This document shows, piece after piece, positions 8,204-17,082 of a DNA stretch of 64,000 nucleotides (positions are counted from its first letter, which is position 1; the number at the start of each line of letters is the position of its first letter). The translations under genes were made by a program, and so were the position numbers. The notes below the pieces were generated by a model. That model made no database searches. It saw only the letters and a program-made list of their open reading frames with translations, and was not told where the DNA came from. Source of the stretch: Vibrio lentus (GTDB lineage: Bacteria > Pseudomonadota > Gammaproteobacteria > Enterobacterales > Vibrionaceae); assembly GCF_030409755.1 (NCBI RefSeq), contig NZ_JAUFQE010000002.1, positions 1,054,001-1,118,000 of the forward strand, in the 5' to 3' direction.

Positions 8204-9475
8204 ATGAAGATCCTTCACACGTCCGATTGGCACCTTGGCCAAAACTTCTACAATAAAAGCCGTAAGAACGAACACGAACGGTTCTTACAATGGTTACTTG
8301 AGCAAGTTACTGATCACAACATCGACGCGATAATTGTTGCTGGCGATATTTTCGATACCAGTACGCCACCAAGTTATGCTCGTGAAATGTATAACAAGTT
8401 TGTCGTCGACTCGAATAAGATCGGTTGCCAATTAGTGTTATTGGGCGGCAATCATGATTCAGTATCTGTGCTCAAAGAAACTCAGCAATTACTGAAGTAC
8501 ATGGGTGCCGACGTGATTCCCAATACCAATGAAGAATACGCGACTCAGGTTGTCGAACTCAAAGGTAAAACTGGCGATGTAGAAGCGTTGGTGTGTGCGA
8601 TTCCGTTTATTCGCCCTCGCGATGTATTGACCAGCCAAGCCGGCGTTACTGGTGTTGAGCGTCAAAAGCAATTAGGTGACGCGATTAAACAGCATTATCA
8701 AAGTGTTTATGACGCCGCTGTTGCAAAGCGTGCGACGTTTGAAAATAGCGACAATATGCCAATCATCGCAACGGGTCACTTAACCGCAATGGGCGTTAAG
8801 CAGTCTGATTCTGTACGTGATATCTACGTTGGTAATTTAGATGGTTTTGCTGCTGATGGTTTCCCTAATGCGGACTATATTGCCCTTGGTCATATCCATC
8901 GGCCACAAGTTGTCGCGAAACGTGAATACATTCGTTATTGCGGTTCACCCATTCCGCTCAGTTTTGATGAGCTTAAATCTCAAAAGCAGGTCTGTGTGGT
9001 TGAGTTTGTCGAAAGCGAACGCACCATTTCACAGCTGGCTGTCCCAACATTCCAACCCCTTGCTGAAATCAAAGGCGATTTGAACGAAATCGAGTCTCAA
9101 TTAAACCAATACATTGGTGTGGAAGAAGGGCAAAGCGTATGGCTGTCGATAGAAGTTCAAGCTCAGGATTACTTGTCTGATTTGCAAGAGCGCATGCGAG
9201 CGCTAACGGAAGGTTTGAATGTCGAAGTGCTTCAATTGAGAAGGGCGAGAGAGCGACGTAATCAAGGGTTAGAGCAAGAGTCTGCTGAAACTTTATCTGA
9301 GTTAACTCCGATGGATGTGTTTGAAAAACGTATTGCTTTAGAAGAGTTTGAAACGGATTCTGAAAAAGCACGTTTAGAACGAATGACTATCAAGTTCAAG
9401 CAAGTGATGGAAGAAGTCTCTTACGGTGCGGATAGCCAAGAAGAAATAGAAGAGCCCAAAGGGACTGGTGAGTAA
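8204..9475 (+). CDS. sbcD: SbcD nuclease subunit of SbcCD
   Basis: The 423-residue protein has the Mre11-type phosphoesterase motifs: HTSDWHLGQ (about 5-13), VAGDIFDT, LGGNHDS, a TGHLTAMG histidine and ALGHIHRPQ. SbcD is the manganese-dependent nuclease that, with SbcC, cuts hairpins and protein-blocked DNA ends and opens long palindromes behind the replication fork. The C-terminal 150 residues form the SbcC-binding region. The stop is five bases before the sbcC start, so the two are co-translated. The protein is close to the usual 400-residue family length and looks intact. Confidence 0.96.
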   Translation: MKILHTSDWHLGQNFYNKSRKNEHERFLQWLLEQVTDHNIDAIIVAGDIFDTSTPPSYAREMYNKFVVDSNKIGCQLVLLGGNHDSVSVLKETQQLLKYMGADVIPNTNEEYATQVVELKGKTGDVEALVCAIPFIRPRDVLTSQAGVTGVERQKQLGDAIKQHYQSVYDAAVAKRATFENSDNMPIIATGHLTAMGVKQSDSVRDIYVGNLDGFAADGFPNADYIALGHIHRPQVVAKREYIRYCGSPIPLSFDELKSQKQVCVVEFVESERTISQLAVPTFQPLAEIKGDLNEIESQLNQYIGVEEGQSVWLSIEVQAQDYLSDLQERMRALTEGLNVEVLQLRRARERRNQGLEQESAETLSELTPMDVFEKRIALEEFETDSEKARLERMTIKFKQVMEEVSYGADSQEEIEEPKGTGE

Positions 9476-9480
9476 CGAGT

Positions 9481-12400
9481 ATGAAGATTTTAAGCCTAGA
9501 ATTTGAAAACCTGAACTCTCTGAAAGGTCGTTGGAAGCTCGACTTTACTCAGTCACCGTTTGCAGAAAATGGTCTGTTTGCGATCACCGGCCCAACGGGT
9601 GCGGGTAAGACAACGATTCTTGATGCGATTTGTTTGGCACTGTTCCACCGAACACCGCGTTTGAAAAGTATCGCTAAAGGCACCAACGAGCTAATGACGC
9701 GCGGTACCGGTGAGTGTTTCGCTGAGATTGCATTTGAAGTGAAGGGTAAAACTTACCGTTCTAATTTTCATCATAAGAGAGCGCGCGGAAAACACGACGG
9801 TGCGCTGCAGACACCAACCTGTGAATTTGCGGATGCTGATAGTGATGCTGTATTAGAAACGCAGCTCACTAAGAAAATTAAGATGGTTGAGACCGTGACC
9901 GGTTTGGACTTTTCACGATTTACTAAATCTATCATGTTGTCGCAAGGTGAGTTTGCTGCTTTCTTGAATGCCAACGCTAACGACCGTGCCGAGTTATTGG
10001 AAGAGCTTACGGGTACCGAAATTTATAGCCTGATTTCAGAGCGTATCTACGACCACTTCAAATCGAGCGAAGAATCACTCAACCACCTAAAAGCTAAGGC
10101 TGAGGGCGTGAGCTTACTCTCTGAAGATCAGATTCAAGAGCTGACCAAAGAACATGGCCATCTAGAGTCTGAACAGAGACGTTTGACTGAACAACTTACT
10201 GAATGGAACGCGCATTTAGGCTGGTGGAAAGACGTCGGTAAAGCCGAACAGGTTATTACGGCAAGCAATCATGACTTAAAAACGGCGCAAGAAAACCTTG
10301 CTGAAAACCAACCATCGTTAGATCGTTTGGCTAATAGCGAGCCTGCTGAAAAACTGCGTCCGCTTCATAAAGATTTAAAGCGTTGTGGGCAAGAAGTTGT
10401 GACGACTCAAGCTAACCTTGAAAGCAGTACCAAGCGTTTAGCTGAGCGAGATACAGAAAAAAAAGCGGCACAAGAGAGTGTCAATAACCACATCAAGTCG
10501 GTTGAGGTCGCTAAACAAGAGCAGCAAGATCAAGAGAAGATCATTGAGCAGGTTCGACCGTTAGATAACCAAATTGCGATGTTGAAAGACAAGCAAGTAG
10601 CGGGTTCTAAAACGGTAAATACGCTTAATCAACAACAGGTTGAGAAAAGTCAGCTACAAGTTTCTTTGAATCAAACGGTTGAATCCATTAAGCAGCAAGA
10701 AAAGATCGCGGCACAATATTTAGCGGCTAACCAAGCTGATAGCTTGCTTGAGAAGTATTTGGGTCAATGGCAAATCAAGGTGACTCAGGTTCGAGATCTT
10801 GAGCGTCAACACACGGAACTTTTAAGTAGTGTTCAAGCTTCACAGCGCACGCTGGCCACTCAGCAAGCAGCGTTACAGGCAGCGAAAGACTCTAAATTGG
10901 CTCAAGACAAAGCACTCACAGAGTTAGTCTCAGCAGAGAACCAAGCTAAACAGCAATGGGACGCTTTGCAGCAAAAAGCCAATGAACATACCCTTAATGC
11001 ACAAAAAGAGGTGCTTGAGCATTGGAGCCGTAATACCAATACTCTGGTGGATATTAATCGCGGCTTTGTTCAGGCGACTCAGCGTATAACGTCTAAATCT
11101 GTCGAATTGCAGACTAATACACAACTTAGCGAAAGGCTCATAAAAGAGCGTGAAGTGCTGGTGGAACGTTATCAGAATAATAAGACATCGTTAGAGCGTT
11201 TAACTCGCCTAATTGACCAAGAGGGTGAATTAGCGAAGTATCGAGCGGCGTTGAAGCCAAATTCAGAATGCCCGCTGTGCGGTTCAACCGAGCATACTAT
11301 TGAACAATCTCAGGATATCGCTGATCTCGTTTCACAAAAAGAGCGAGAAGAGCAAGAGTTAGCTGTTATTCAGAAAGACGGCACAGAGCATCGTCAACAA
11401 TTGGATTCATTAGTGCCTATCATCAATGGCCTCAACGATGAAATTCAGCGTGCTCAAGCCGATATCGAACAAGCCAAAGTGAATTGGGCAAACCTTGTTG
11501 CGAAGCTAGAGCAAAGCAATGTAACGTTATTGGCTCAGAATTACCCACTCAATATCTATATGCCAAATGTAGAAGGTTTAGGTAATAGCGATGTTGTGCA
11601 GTCGTTCGTTGATGCTTGTGAGCAGCAGCTTAACAACACGATCGTACTCCTGCGCAATATGGCTGATGCAAAAAATGCCTACCTTGACGCAGAGAAGCAG
11701 CGCGCAGCAACCGCGATGGTTGTCGAGAAGGCTCTATCTAATCTTGTACTCGCAGAACAACGACTCGCAGATCTTTCTACACAAACGAACACATTGATTG
11801 ATCAAGCTGCTAAATGCGCACAAGCGAAAGAATCCGAGTGGCAAGGGCTTAGAGAAAGCATTATTCAAACATCAATTGAAGCGCCTGAGTTAACGCATAT
11901 CGATGCTTGGTTTGCTCAAAAGCTTGAAGCTTCTAATACGTGGCTCACCACAAAACAGCAGCATGATGAGTTAGATAAGCAGTTGATTAGCCAACATGCT
12001 GAGCTGAAAGCATTCGATGACAAACTAGAAGCCTTAGCGAAAGACATCACGGTGGCGAATCAAGAGGTTGAGTCGCTGTCGAAAGAGCTGACGGTAGTGA
12101 CCGAATCTAGAACGCAGCTGTTTGGTACACAAGACATTCAAGTCGCAACTAACATCATGAAACAAAAAGTGATGGATGCCGTCAGCGCACACGATGCCGC
12201 TCAAACGGCGTTTAACCGTTGTGAACTCGACAACCGAACTGAGCAGACGAAACACACATCTTACAGTGACGAGCTAACGGCTAAACAGACCGCTCTGACT
12301 GAAGTGACATCGCTTTGGAGACAAGCATTAACGACAAGTCCATTTGCTACCGAAGATGAGTTTGAGTCGGCACTGTTGGATGAAGCCGTGACAGTGCAAC

Positions 12401-13203
12401 TGCAAAGTCTCAAGAAAACGCTGGAAGAGGCGATGGTTAGTGCTCAAGCTCGTTTGAATTCAGCCAAAGCGAATCTAGTCGAACTTAAAGGTCATGATAA
12501 AGCGGAAGCTTGGCAACAGCTTCCACTACAAGAAGTAGAACAAGCCGTGACTGACTGTTCCAATGCACAGCAAAGTCATGCGACGAAAATTGGTGCGATT
12601 TCTGCGAACTTGGAAACGGATCGCCAAAACCGCAGCAATCAACAAGACTTGTTCAAACAGATCGAAGTACAACAACTTGAGTTTGACGACATCTCACGTC
12701 TTAATTCGTTGATTGGCTCTAGAAATGGCGACAAGTTCCGTAAGTTTGCTCAAGGGTTAACGTTAGAGAACTTGGTGTACTTGGCCAACAAGCAATTGCA
12801 ACGTCTACACGGTCGTTACGAGTTAAAACGTAAAGCCGATGATGGGTTAGAACTGCAAGTGTTGGATACATGGCAGGGCGATGTGATGCGTGATACCAAG
12901 ACCTTGTCAGGTGGTGAAAGCTTCCTAGTGAGTTTGGCATTGGCACTCGCGCTATCTGATCTTGTGAGCCACAAAACCAGTATTGATTCACTGTTCTTGG
13001 ATGAAGGTTTTGGCACGCTAGACAGCGATACATTGGATATTGCACTTAACGCGCTCGATAACTTGAATGCGTCCGGCAAGATGATTGGCGTAATCAGCCA
13101 CGTTGAAGCACTGAAAGAGCGTGTGCCCGTGCAACTTAAAGTGACGAAACATTCAGGCCTTGGCGTGAGTGAGATGGAAAAGCAGTACAAGGTTATTGCT
13201 TAA
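9481..13203 (+). CDS. sbcC: SbcC ATPase subunit of SbcCD
   Basis: The 1240-residue Rad50-like SMC protein has a Walker A (GPTGAGKTTILDAI, about 38), long Gln/Glu/Lys-rich coiled coils and a zinc hook CPLC at about 597. The ABC signature LSGGESF (about 1142) and Walker B LFLDEGFGTLD (about 1172) lie at the C-terminus. It pairs with SbcD to form the ATP-driven hairpin endonuclease/exonuclease. Length is somewhat above E. coli SbcC (about 1050), mainly through longer coiled coils. It directly follows sbcD on the same transcript. Confidence 0.96.
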   Translation: MKILSLEFENLNSLKGRWKLDFTQSPFAENGLFAITGPTGAGKTTILDAICLALFHRTPRLKSIAKGTNELMTRGTGECFAEIAFEVKGKTYRSNFHHKRARGKHDGALQTPTCEFADADSDAVLETQLTKKIKMVETVTGLDFSRFTKSIMLSQGEFAAFLNANANDRAELLEELTGTEIYSLISERIYDHFKSSEESLNHLKAKAEGVSLLSEDQIQELTKEHGHLESEQRRLTEQLTEWNAHLGWWKDVGKAEQVITASNHDLKTAQENLAENQPSLDRLANSEPAEKLRPLHKDLKRCGQEVVTTQANLESSTKRLAERDTEKKAAQESVNNHIKSVEVAKQEQQDQEKIIEQVRPLDNQIAMLKDKQVAGSKTVNTLNQQQVEKSQLQVSLNQTVESIKQQEKIAAQYLAANQADSLLEKYLGQWQIKVTQVRDLERQHTELLSSVQASQRTLATQQAALQAAKDSKLAQDKALTELVSAENQAKQQWDALQQKANEHTLNAQKEVLEHWSRNTNTLVDINRGFVQATQRITSKSVELQTNTQLSERLIKEREVLVERYQNNKTSLERLTRLIDQEGELAKYRAALKPNSECPLCGSTEHTIEQSQDIADLVSQKEREEQELAVIQKDGTEHRQQLDSLVPIINGLNDEIQRAQADIEQAKVNWANLVAKLEQSNVTLLAQNYPLNIYMPNVEGLGNSDVVQSFVDACEQQLNNTIVLLRNMADAKNAYLDAEKQRAATAMVVEKALSNLVLAEQRLADLSTQTNTLIDQAAKCAQAKESEWQGLRESIIQTSIEAPELTHIDAWFAQKLEASNTWLTTKQQHDELDKQLISQHAELKAFDDKLEALAKDITVANQEVESLSKELTVVTESRTQLFGTQDIQVATNIMKQKVMDAVSAHDAAQTAFNRCELDNRTEQTKHTSYSDELTAKQTALTEVTSLWRQALTTSPFATEDEFESALLDEAVTVQLQSLKKTLEEAMVSAQARLNSAKANLVELKGHDKAEAWQQLPLQEVEQAVTDCSNAQQSHATKIGAISANLETDRQNRSNQQDLFKQIEVQQLEFDDISRLNSLIGSRNGDKFRKFAQGLTLENLVYLANKQLQRLHGRYELKRKADDGLELQVLDTWQGDVMRDTKTLSGGESFLVSLALALALSDLVSHKTSIDSLFLDEGFGTLDSDTLDIALNALDNLNASGKMIGVISHVEALKERVPVQLKVTKHSGLGVSEMEKQYKVIA

Positions 13204-13277
13204 CTGGATTAAGCGGGTTTAGTCGAATTTGAGCAGAGTCAGTTCAGATAAAGCCGAATCCGTTTGGATAAGCAGAT

Positions 13278-13323
13278 CCCCGACTCAGTCGTTCCTCCTT
13301 CTCGAGGATGACGGAGTCGGGGG
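13278..13323. repeat. Long nested palindrome
   Basis: CCCCGACTC (13278-13286) pairs with GAGTCGGGG (13314-13322). Inside it TTCCTC pairs with GAGGA. The whole is a strong hairpin 75 bases past the sbcC stop with no T run. It may serve as a terminator or belong to the intergenic repeat family described at 973. Confidence 0.65.
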
Positions 13324-13379
13324 CTGTTAGCAATCACACCGCCGCCACTCCTTTAGAGTCAGCAACGATTAGAATACGG

Positions 13380-13418
13380 CGTCATTCCCTAAAACGACGA
13401 ACGAGCGTAATAGGAAAT
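13380..13418 (-). repeat. Short intergenic palindromic repeat, inverted copy
   Basis: CGTCATTCCCTA ... GAACGA ... ATAGGAAAT reads as the reverse complement of the 973-1012 repeat with substitutions in the loop. It shows that the family is dispersed. Confidence 0.6.
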
Positions 13419-13465
13419 CTTTCCTCAACGAATCGGTTAATGGATTCATCGGCAAGGAAGAGGCA

Positions 13466-13609
13466 ATGCACAAGAAACCACATCTACCCACCAAGACATG
13501 TCCCGTTTGCCTCAAAACATTCTCATGGCGTAAAAAATGGCAACGTTGTTGGGAAGAGGTGATTTATTGCTCTGAACGTTGTCGTCGCCACAAGACAAAA
13601 CCCACATAA
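13466..13609 (+). CDS. DUF2256 small zinc-finger-like protein
   Basis: A 47-residue protein starts at ATG 13466 after an AAGGAAGAGG ribosome site. It contains [15 protein letters not shown] and then [10 protein letters not shown]. The C-x2-C and C-x3-C pairs with the WRKKW core are the DUF2256 hallmark. The family is very widely found beside cryptochrome/photolyase genes, as here (14.8-18.5 kb). The molecular role is unknown; metal binding is inferred from the four cysteines. A longer open frame overlapping it from 13308 is not this protein. Confidence 0.85.
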   Translation: MHKKPHLPTKTCPVCLKTFSWRKKWQRCWEEVIYCSERCRRHKTKPT

Positions 13610-13683
13610 TCTCCCTTCATTTAAGAATCTATTGAGAATAACCACTCATTTAACGAGTTAATATTTTATCTGTCAGGTAACTC

Positions 13684-14583
13684 ATGTATAAAGACGACAT
13701 GAAGATACCTAAAAGAATACAGCCTTTAGTTGACGATGGTTTAGTCGACGAGGTGAAAAGCCAACTCATGAGTGGCAAAGAAGCGTCAGTGTACATAGTA
13801 CGCTGTGGTGATACGATCCGTTGTGCCAAAGTGTACAAGGAAATAAGCCAACGTAGCTTTAAAAAAGCAACGGCATATCGAGAAGGGCGAAAGGTCCGCA
13901 ATAGCCGCCGCGCTAGAGCGATGGAAAAAGGCTCTGGTTTCGGTCGCGAGCAACAAGAAAAAGTATGGCAAAGTGCAGAAGTGGATGCCTTGTATAAGCT
14001 GGCAGAAGCAGGCGTTCGTGTGCCTGTCCCTTATGGCTGTTTTGATGGCGTGCTGCTGATGGAGTTGGTCACTGATGACGAAGGTTATGTCGCTCCGAGA
14101 TTGAATGATGTGGTGATGCCGCCTGAACAAGCGATTGAAGATCATGCGGTGATGATGACTTATGTCGTTAAGATGCTTTGCGTTGGTTTAATTCATGGCG
14201 ACTTGTCTGAATTCAATGTATTGGTTGATGAATATGGTCCTGTGATTATCGATTTGCCGCAAGCGGTCGATGCTTCTGCGAACAACAATGCCGAGTGGAT
14301 GTTGACTCGTGATGTTAATAATATCCGTGACTATTACGCGCAATTTGCCCCTGAACTGGCGACCACTGAGTACGCTAAGGAAATGTGGGCACTGTTTGAG
14401 AAGGGTGATTTGAAGCCGGATAGCAAACTCACGGGTGAGTTTACCGAAAGTGACGCCTTGGCAGATATTGATGCCATCATGCAAGAAATTGACGCCGCCC
14501 GCGCTGAAGAGCAAAGCCGACGTGAGCGCGTTAAGGAAGAAAAAGAAGGCGTCGACGAGAGTAAATTCAACTGGGCTGAGTAG
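13684..14583 (+). CDS. RIO1-family serine protein kinase
   Basis: The 299-residue protein has the RIO kinase layout. An ATP-binding region SGKEASVYIVRC is followed by the lysine in CAKVYKE, the RIO-specific RSFKKATAYREGR, a catalytic loop LIHGDLSEFNVLV and a metal loop PVIIDLPQAVD. An acidic/basic C-terminal tail (from about 255) is predicted helical. RIO kinases/ATPases mature the small ribosomal subunit in archaea and eukaryotes. Bacterial members are less studied and the target here is unknown. It follows the DUF2256 gene by 74 bases on the same strand, and a terminator lies at 14692. Confidence 0.9.
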   Translation: MYKDDMKIPKRIQPLVDDGLVDEVKSQLMSGKEASVYIVRCGDTIRCAKVYKEISQRSFKKATAYREGRKVRNSRRARAMEKGSGFGREQQEKVWQSAEVDALYKLAEAGVRVPVPYGCFDGVLLMELVTDDEGYVAPRLNDVVMPPEQAIEDHAVMMTYVVKMLCVGLIHGDLSEFNVLVDEYGPVIIDLPQAVDASANNNAEWMLTRDVNNIRDYYAQFAPELATTEYAKEMWALFEKGDLKPDSKLTGEFTESDALADIDAIMQEIDAARAEEQSRRERVKEEKEGVDESKFNWAE

Positions 14584-14691
14584 CGGTAATAGTAAAGTAA
14601 TGATCAGTGTTGATCCTTAATTGAATCCTCAGAGAGTCCTTCGTTGAAACGACATCTTTAGTTTCAACCAACAGCTTCGCGTTTACTACTA

Positions 14692-14725
14692 AACCCAACA
14701 GAGCCATAGCTTTGTTGGGTTTTCT
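14692..14725. terminator. Terminator between convergent genes
   Basis: AACCCAACA pairs with TGTTGGGTT followed by TTTCTATTTTT. It lies between the rightward kinase gene and the leftward SDR gene and likely serves the kinase. Confidence 0.8.
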
Positions 14726-14782
14726 ATTTTTACCACTCATCAAATTTTACTATTCATCAAAGCCAGCGATTGCTATTCCTCC

Positions 14783-15523
14783 CTACCAAGTCAATTGCTC
14801 ACCATCATACGCGTAGAAATGACCGCTTTTATCCGGAGTAGCGGTTCGAATGATGTCCACCAAATGATGAGCTACATAACTAGACTCAAACAACTTACCT
14901 TGGGGCACATTGGTCTGAAAGGGCTTGGATAGAGCGGTGTCGGTTGTACCAGGGTGGAGCGCCAACACTGTGCCTTTCTTCAATGTGCGTTGCCATTCAA
15001 TCGACATGGTTTTGATGAACATGTTGAGTGCGGCTTTGGATGAGCGATAGCTATACCATCCACCTAATCGGTTGTCTGAAATGCTGCCGACTTTGGCTGA
15101 TACCACAGCAAATTTTGGATTGTCACTGGCTTTAAGAATCGGCGTGAAGTGCTTGGCCAATAATAAGCTAGGTAGGGTGTTTACCGAGATGTTTTTCAGA
15201 AAGAATTCTGGGTCGATAGAGGACAAATTCTTTTCTGGGCCAAGGTCTGGCGTATGAAGCATACCCACGCAATTTATTAACCAATCCAATCGCTCGAATT
15301 GAGTGCTTAGTCGTTCAATATCAGCTTCGTTGGTGGCATCTACTTGGTGCCAATTTAAACGGTTATCTTCCAATTCTGGTCGTTGTGAATGATAAGTCGC
15401 GTCGACATGGACATCGAGAAAATCAAAGCGAGACAGCTCAGACAATAGGTGCTTAACCACGGCAAAACCAATACCGCCGCTGCCACCAATGACCAATATG
15501 TGTAATCTGAGTTGTTCCACCAT
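14783..15523 (-). CDS. Short-chain dehydrogenase/reductase in the photolyase operon
   Basis: The 246-residue protein has the SDR dinucleotide site ILVIGGSGGIGFAVV (about 10-24), an NCVG segment and the catalytic SYRSSKAALNMF (Tyr-x3-Lys). It resembles the CsgA/C-factor-like classical SDRs; substrate unknown. It is the last gene of a three-gene leftward operon. Its ATG overlaps the stop of the photolyase gene by one base (TAATG), so translation is coupled. The tight linkage suggests a role with the photolyases, but no chemical link is evident. Confidence 0.85.
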   Translation of the reverse strand: MVEQLRLHILVIGGSGGIGFAVVKHLLSELSRFDFLDVHVDATYHSQRPELEDNRLNWHQVDATNEADIERLSTQFERLDWLINCVGMLHTPDLGPEKNLSSIDPEFFLKNISVNTLPSLLLAKHFTPILKASDNPKFAVVSAKVGSISDNRLGGWYSYRSSKAALNMFIKTMSIEWQRTLKKGTVLALHPGTTDTALSKPFQTNVPQGKLFESSYVAHHLVDIIRTATPDKSGHFYAYDGEQLTW

Positions 15524-17082
15524 TATAAGTTCTCCAAGTTAGTCAGTCGTTGTTCTGCGGTGTCGAGTATCGCTTGTTGGTCTTGCTCATCCATATTGTC
15601 CCAAGAGCGATAAAGCATCCCCATTCGAGGGTTGCGATTTAAGGCCTCGCGATGTTTGTTCATGAAGCGCCAATACAAGCTGTTGAATGGACAAGAACTC
15701 TCGCCACTGCGCTCTTTAATTTGGTAATGACAGCCTTTGCAGTAATCACTCATGCGACTAATGTAAGAACCGCTGGCAGAGTATGGTTTGGTTCCGACGA
15801 TCCCGCCATCAGCAAAAAGTGCCATACCTCGCGTATTCGGCATTTCGACCCATTCAATCGCATCAACGTATATACCAAGGTACCAGCTATCAACTTGATC
15901 CGGGGCAATACCTGTAATTAAGCAGAAGTTACCGGTGATCATAAGCCTTTGAATGTGGTGGGCATAAGCAAACTCGAGGGATTGATCAATCGCGTGCTTC
16001 ATACAATTCATCTTGGTTTGCCCATCCCAAAAATAATGAGGCAACTGACGGTCTGCTGCGTAGTGGTTTTTGTTGGCGTAAGCAGGCATGTTCGACCAAT
16101 AAACGCCACGTATGTATTCTCTCCAACCTAGAATTTGGCGTACGAACCCTTCAACTTGCGCAATATCGATAGTGGGTGCGTTTGGCTTAGAAGAGGACTG
16201 ATAAGCCGACAGCGCTGCATCAATCACTTCTTGGGGGCTTAGCAGTTTGCTATTCAACGAAAAGGAGAGGCGACTGTGATACAAACTCCATTTTGAATCA
16301 TGCTCGGTCGTCATTGCATCTTGAAACTGGCCGAATAGCGGCAAACAGACTTGGCAGAAGTGAGCAAGAAGAGAAAGACTTTGCGCTCGGTTGACTGGCC
16401 ATAATAACTGATCACCAACTTCACCAATGGTTTGAACTTGATGACGCTCGATGCGTTTTAAAATCTCAGAAATATCGTTGGAAAACATTAATGGTTGCGG
16501 CAAGTTGTCGATGTCTTGCTTCTTGAGTTTGTTGCGATTGTTTGCATCGTAATTCCATTTTCCGCCAACCGGTTTGCCATCGTCGAGCAGGATGTCAAAG
16601 CGCTTTCTCATTCGACGATAGAAGTGTTCCATCATGATGTGTTTGTCTTTAGGAAACTGGGTTTCAATCTCGTCAAACGGAAACAGGAAGTGCTCGGAAT
16701 CGCTACAGCCTTTGGTTACCCCAGTTAACTTCAGCTTTGCCAATTGTTGGAGAAGTCGATATTCGTCTGGCTGTTGGTATTCAAATTTTTCAGCAGCAAA
16801 CTCGTGGACATAGTGTTGCAATAGAGCATCGAGATTTTCAAATTGAGTCGTGTCATCCAGAGTTAGGTGGAGTACCTGATGACCTTGTTGTTTGAGCTCG
16901 TCGGCAAAGTAGTCCATCGCAGAGAAAAAAGCGGCCACTTTTTGGATGTGCGATGCAACGTAGTCAGTCTCTTGCTTGAGTTCGGCAATGATATAAATGA
17001 CGTCGTCATCAACCTGTTGAAACCAGGAGTGCTGGACATTGAGTTGGTCGCCTAAGACAAGGCGCACGGTTTTGAAGTTCAT
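15523..17082 (-). CDS. Iron-sulfur bacterial cryptochrome / (6-4) photolyase (FeS-BCP type)
   Basis: The 519-residue protein starts with the photolyase-related LVLGDQLN and has the FAD-domain stretch RQILGWREYIRGVYW, then NFCLITGIAPDQVDSWYLG. Cysteines in NFCL, YCKGC and SCPF give four candidates for the 4Fe-4S ligands of this class. These enzymes repair (6-4) photoproducts in DNA with blue light, using FAD, a lumazine antenna and the FeS cluster. The gene overlaps cry-DASH upstream by four bases and the SDR downstream by one base. Length and motifs are as expected. Confidence 0.93.
   Translation of the reverse strand: MNFKTVRLVLGDQLNVQHSWFQQVDDDVIYIIAELKQETDYVASHIQKVAAFFSAMDYFADELKQQGHQVLHLTLDDTTQFENLDALLQHYVHEFAAEKFEYQQPDEYRLLQQLAKLKLTGVTKGCSDSEHFLFPFDEIETQFPKDKHIMMEHFYRRMRKRFDILLDDGKPVGGKWNYDANNRNKLKKQDIDNLPQPLMFSNDISEILKRIERHQVQTIGEVGDQLLWPVNRAQSLSLLAHFCQVCLPLFGQFQDAMTTEHDSKWSLYHSRLSFSLNSKLLSPQEVIDAALSAYQSSSKPNAPTIDIAQVEGFVRQILGWREYIRGVYWSNMPAYANKNHYAADRQLPHYFWDGQTKMNCMKHAIDQSLEFAYAHHIQRLMITGNFCLITGIAPDQVDSWYLGIYVDAIEWVEMPNTRGMALFADGGIVGTKPYSASGSYISRMSDYCKGCHYQIKERSGESSCPFNSLYWRFMNKHREALNRNPRMGMLYRSWDNMDEQDQQAILDTAEQRLTNLENL

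Noticed and set aside
13308..13562. An 84-residue open frame overlapping the DUF2256 gene
   Set aside because: It crosses repeats, has no ribosome site, and lies in the wrong frame of the well-supported DUF2256 gene.
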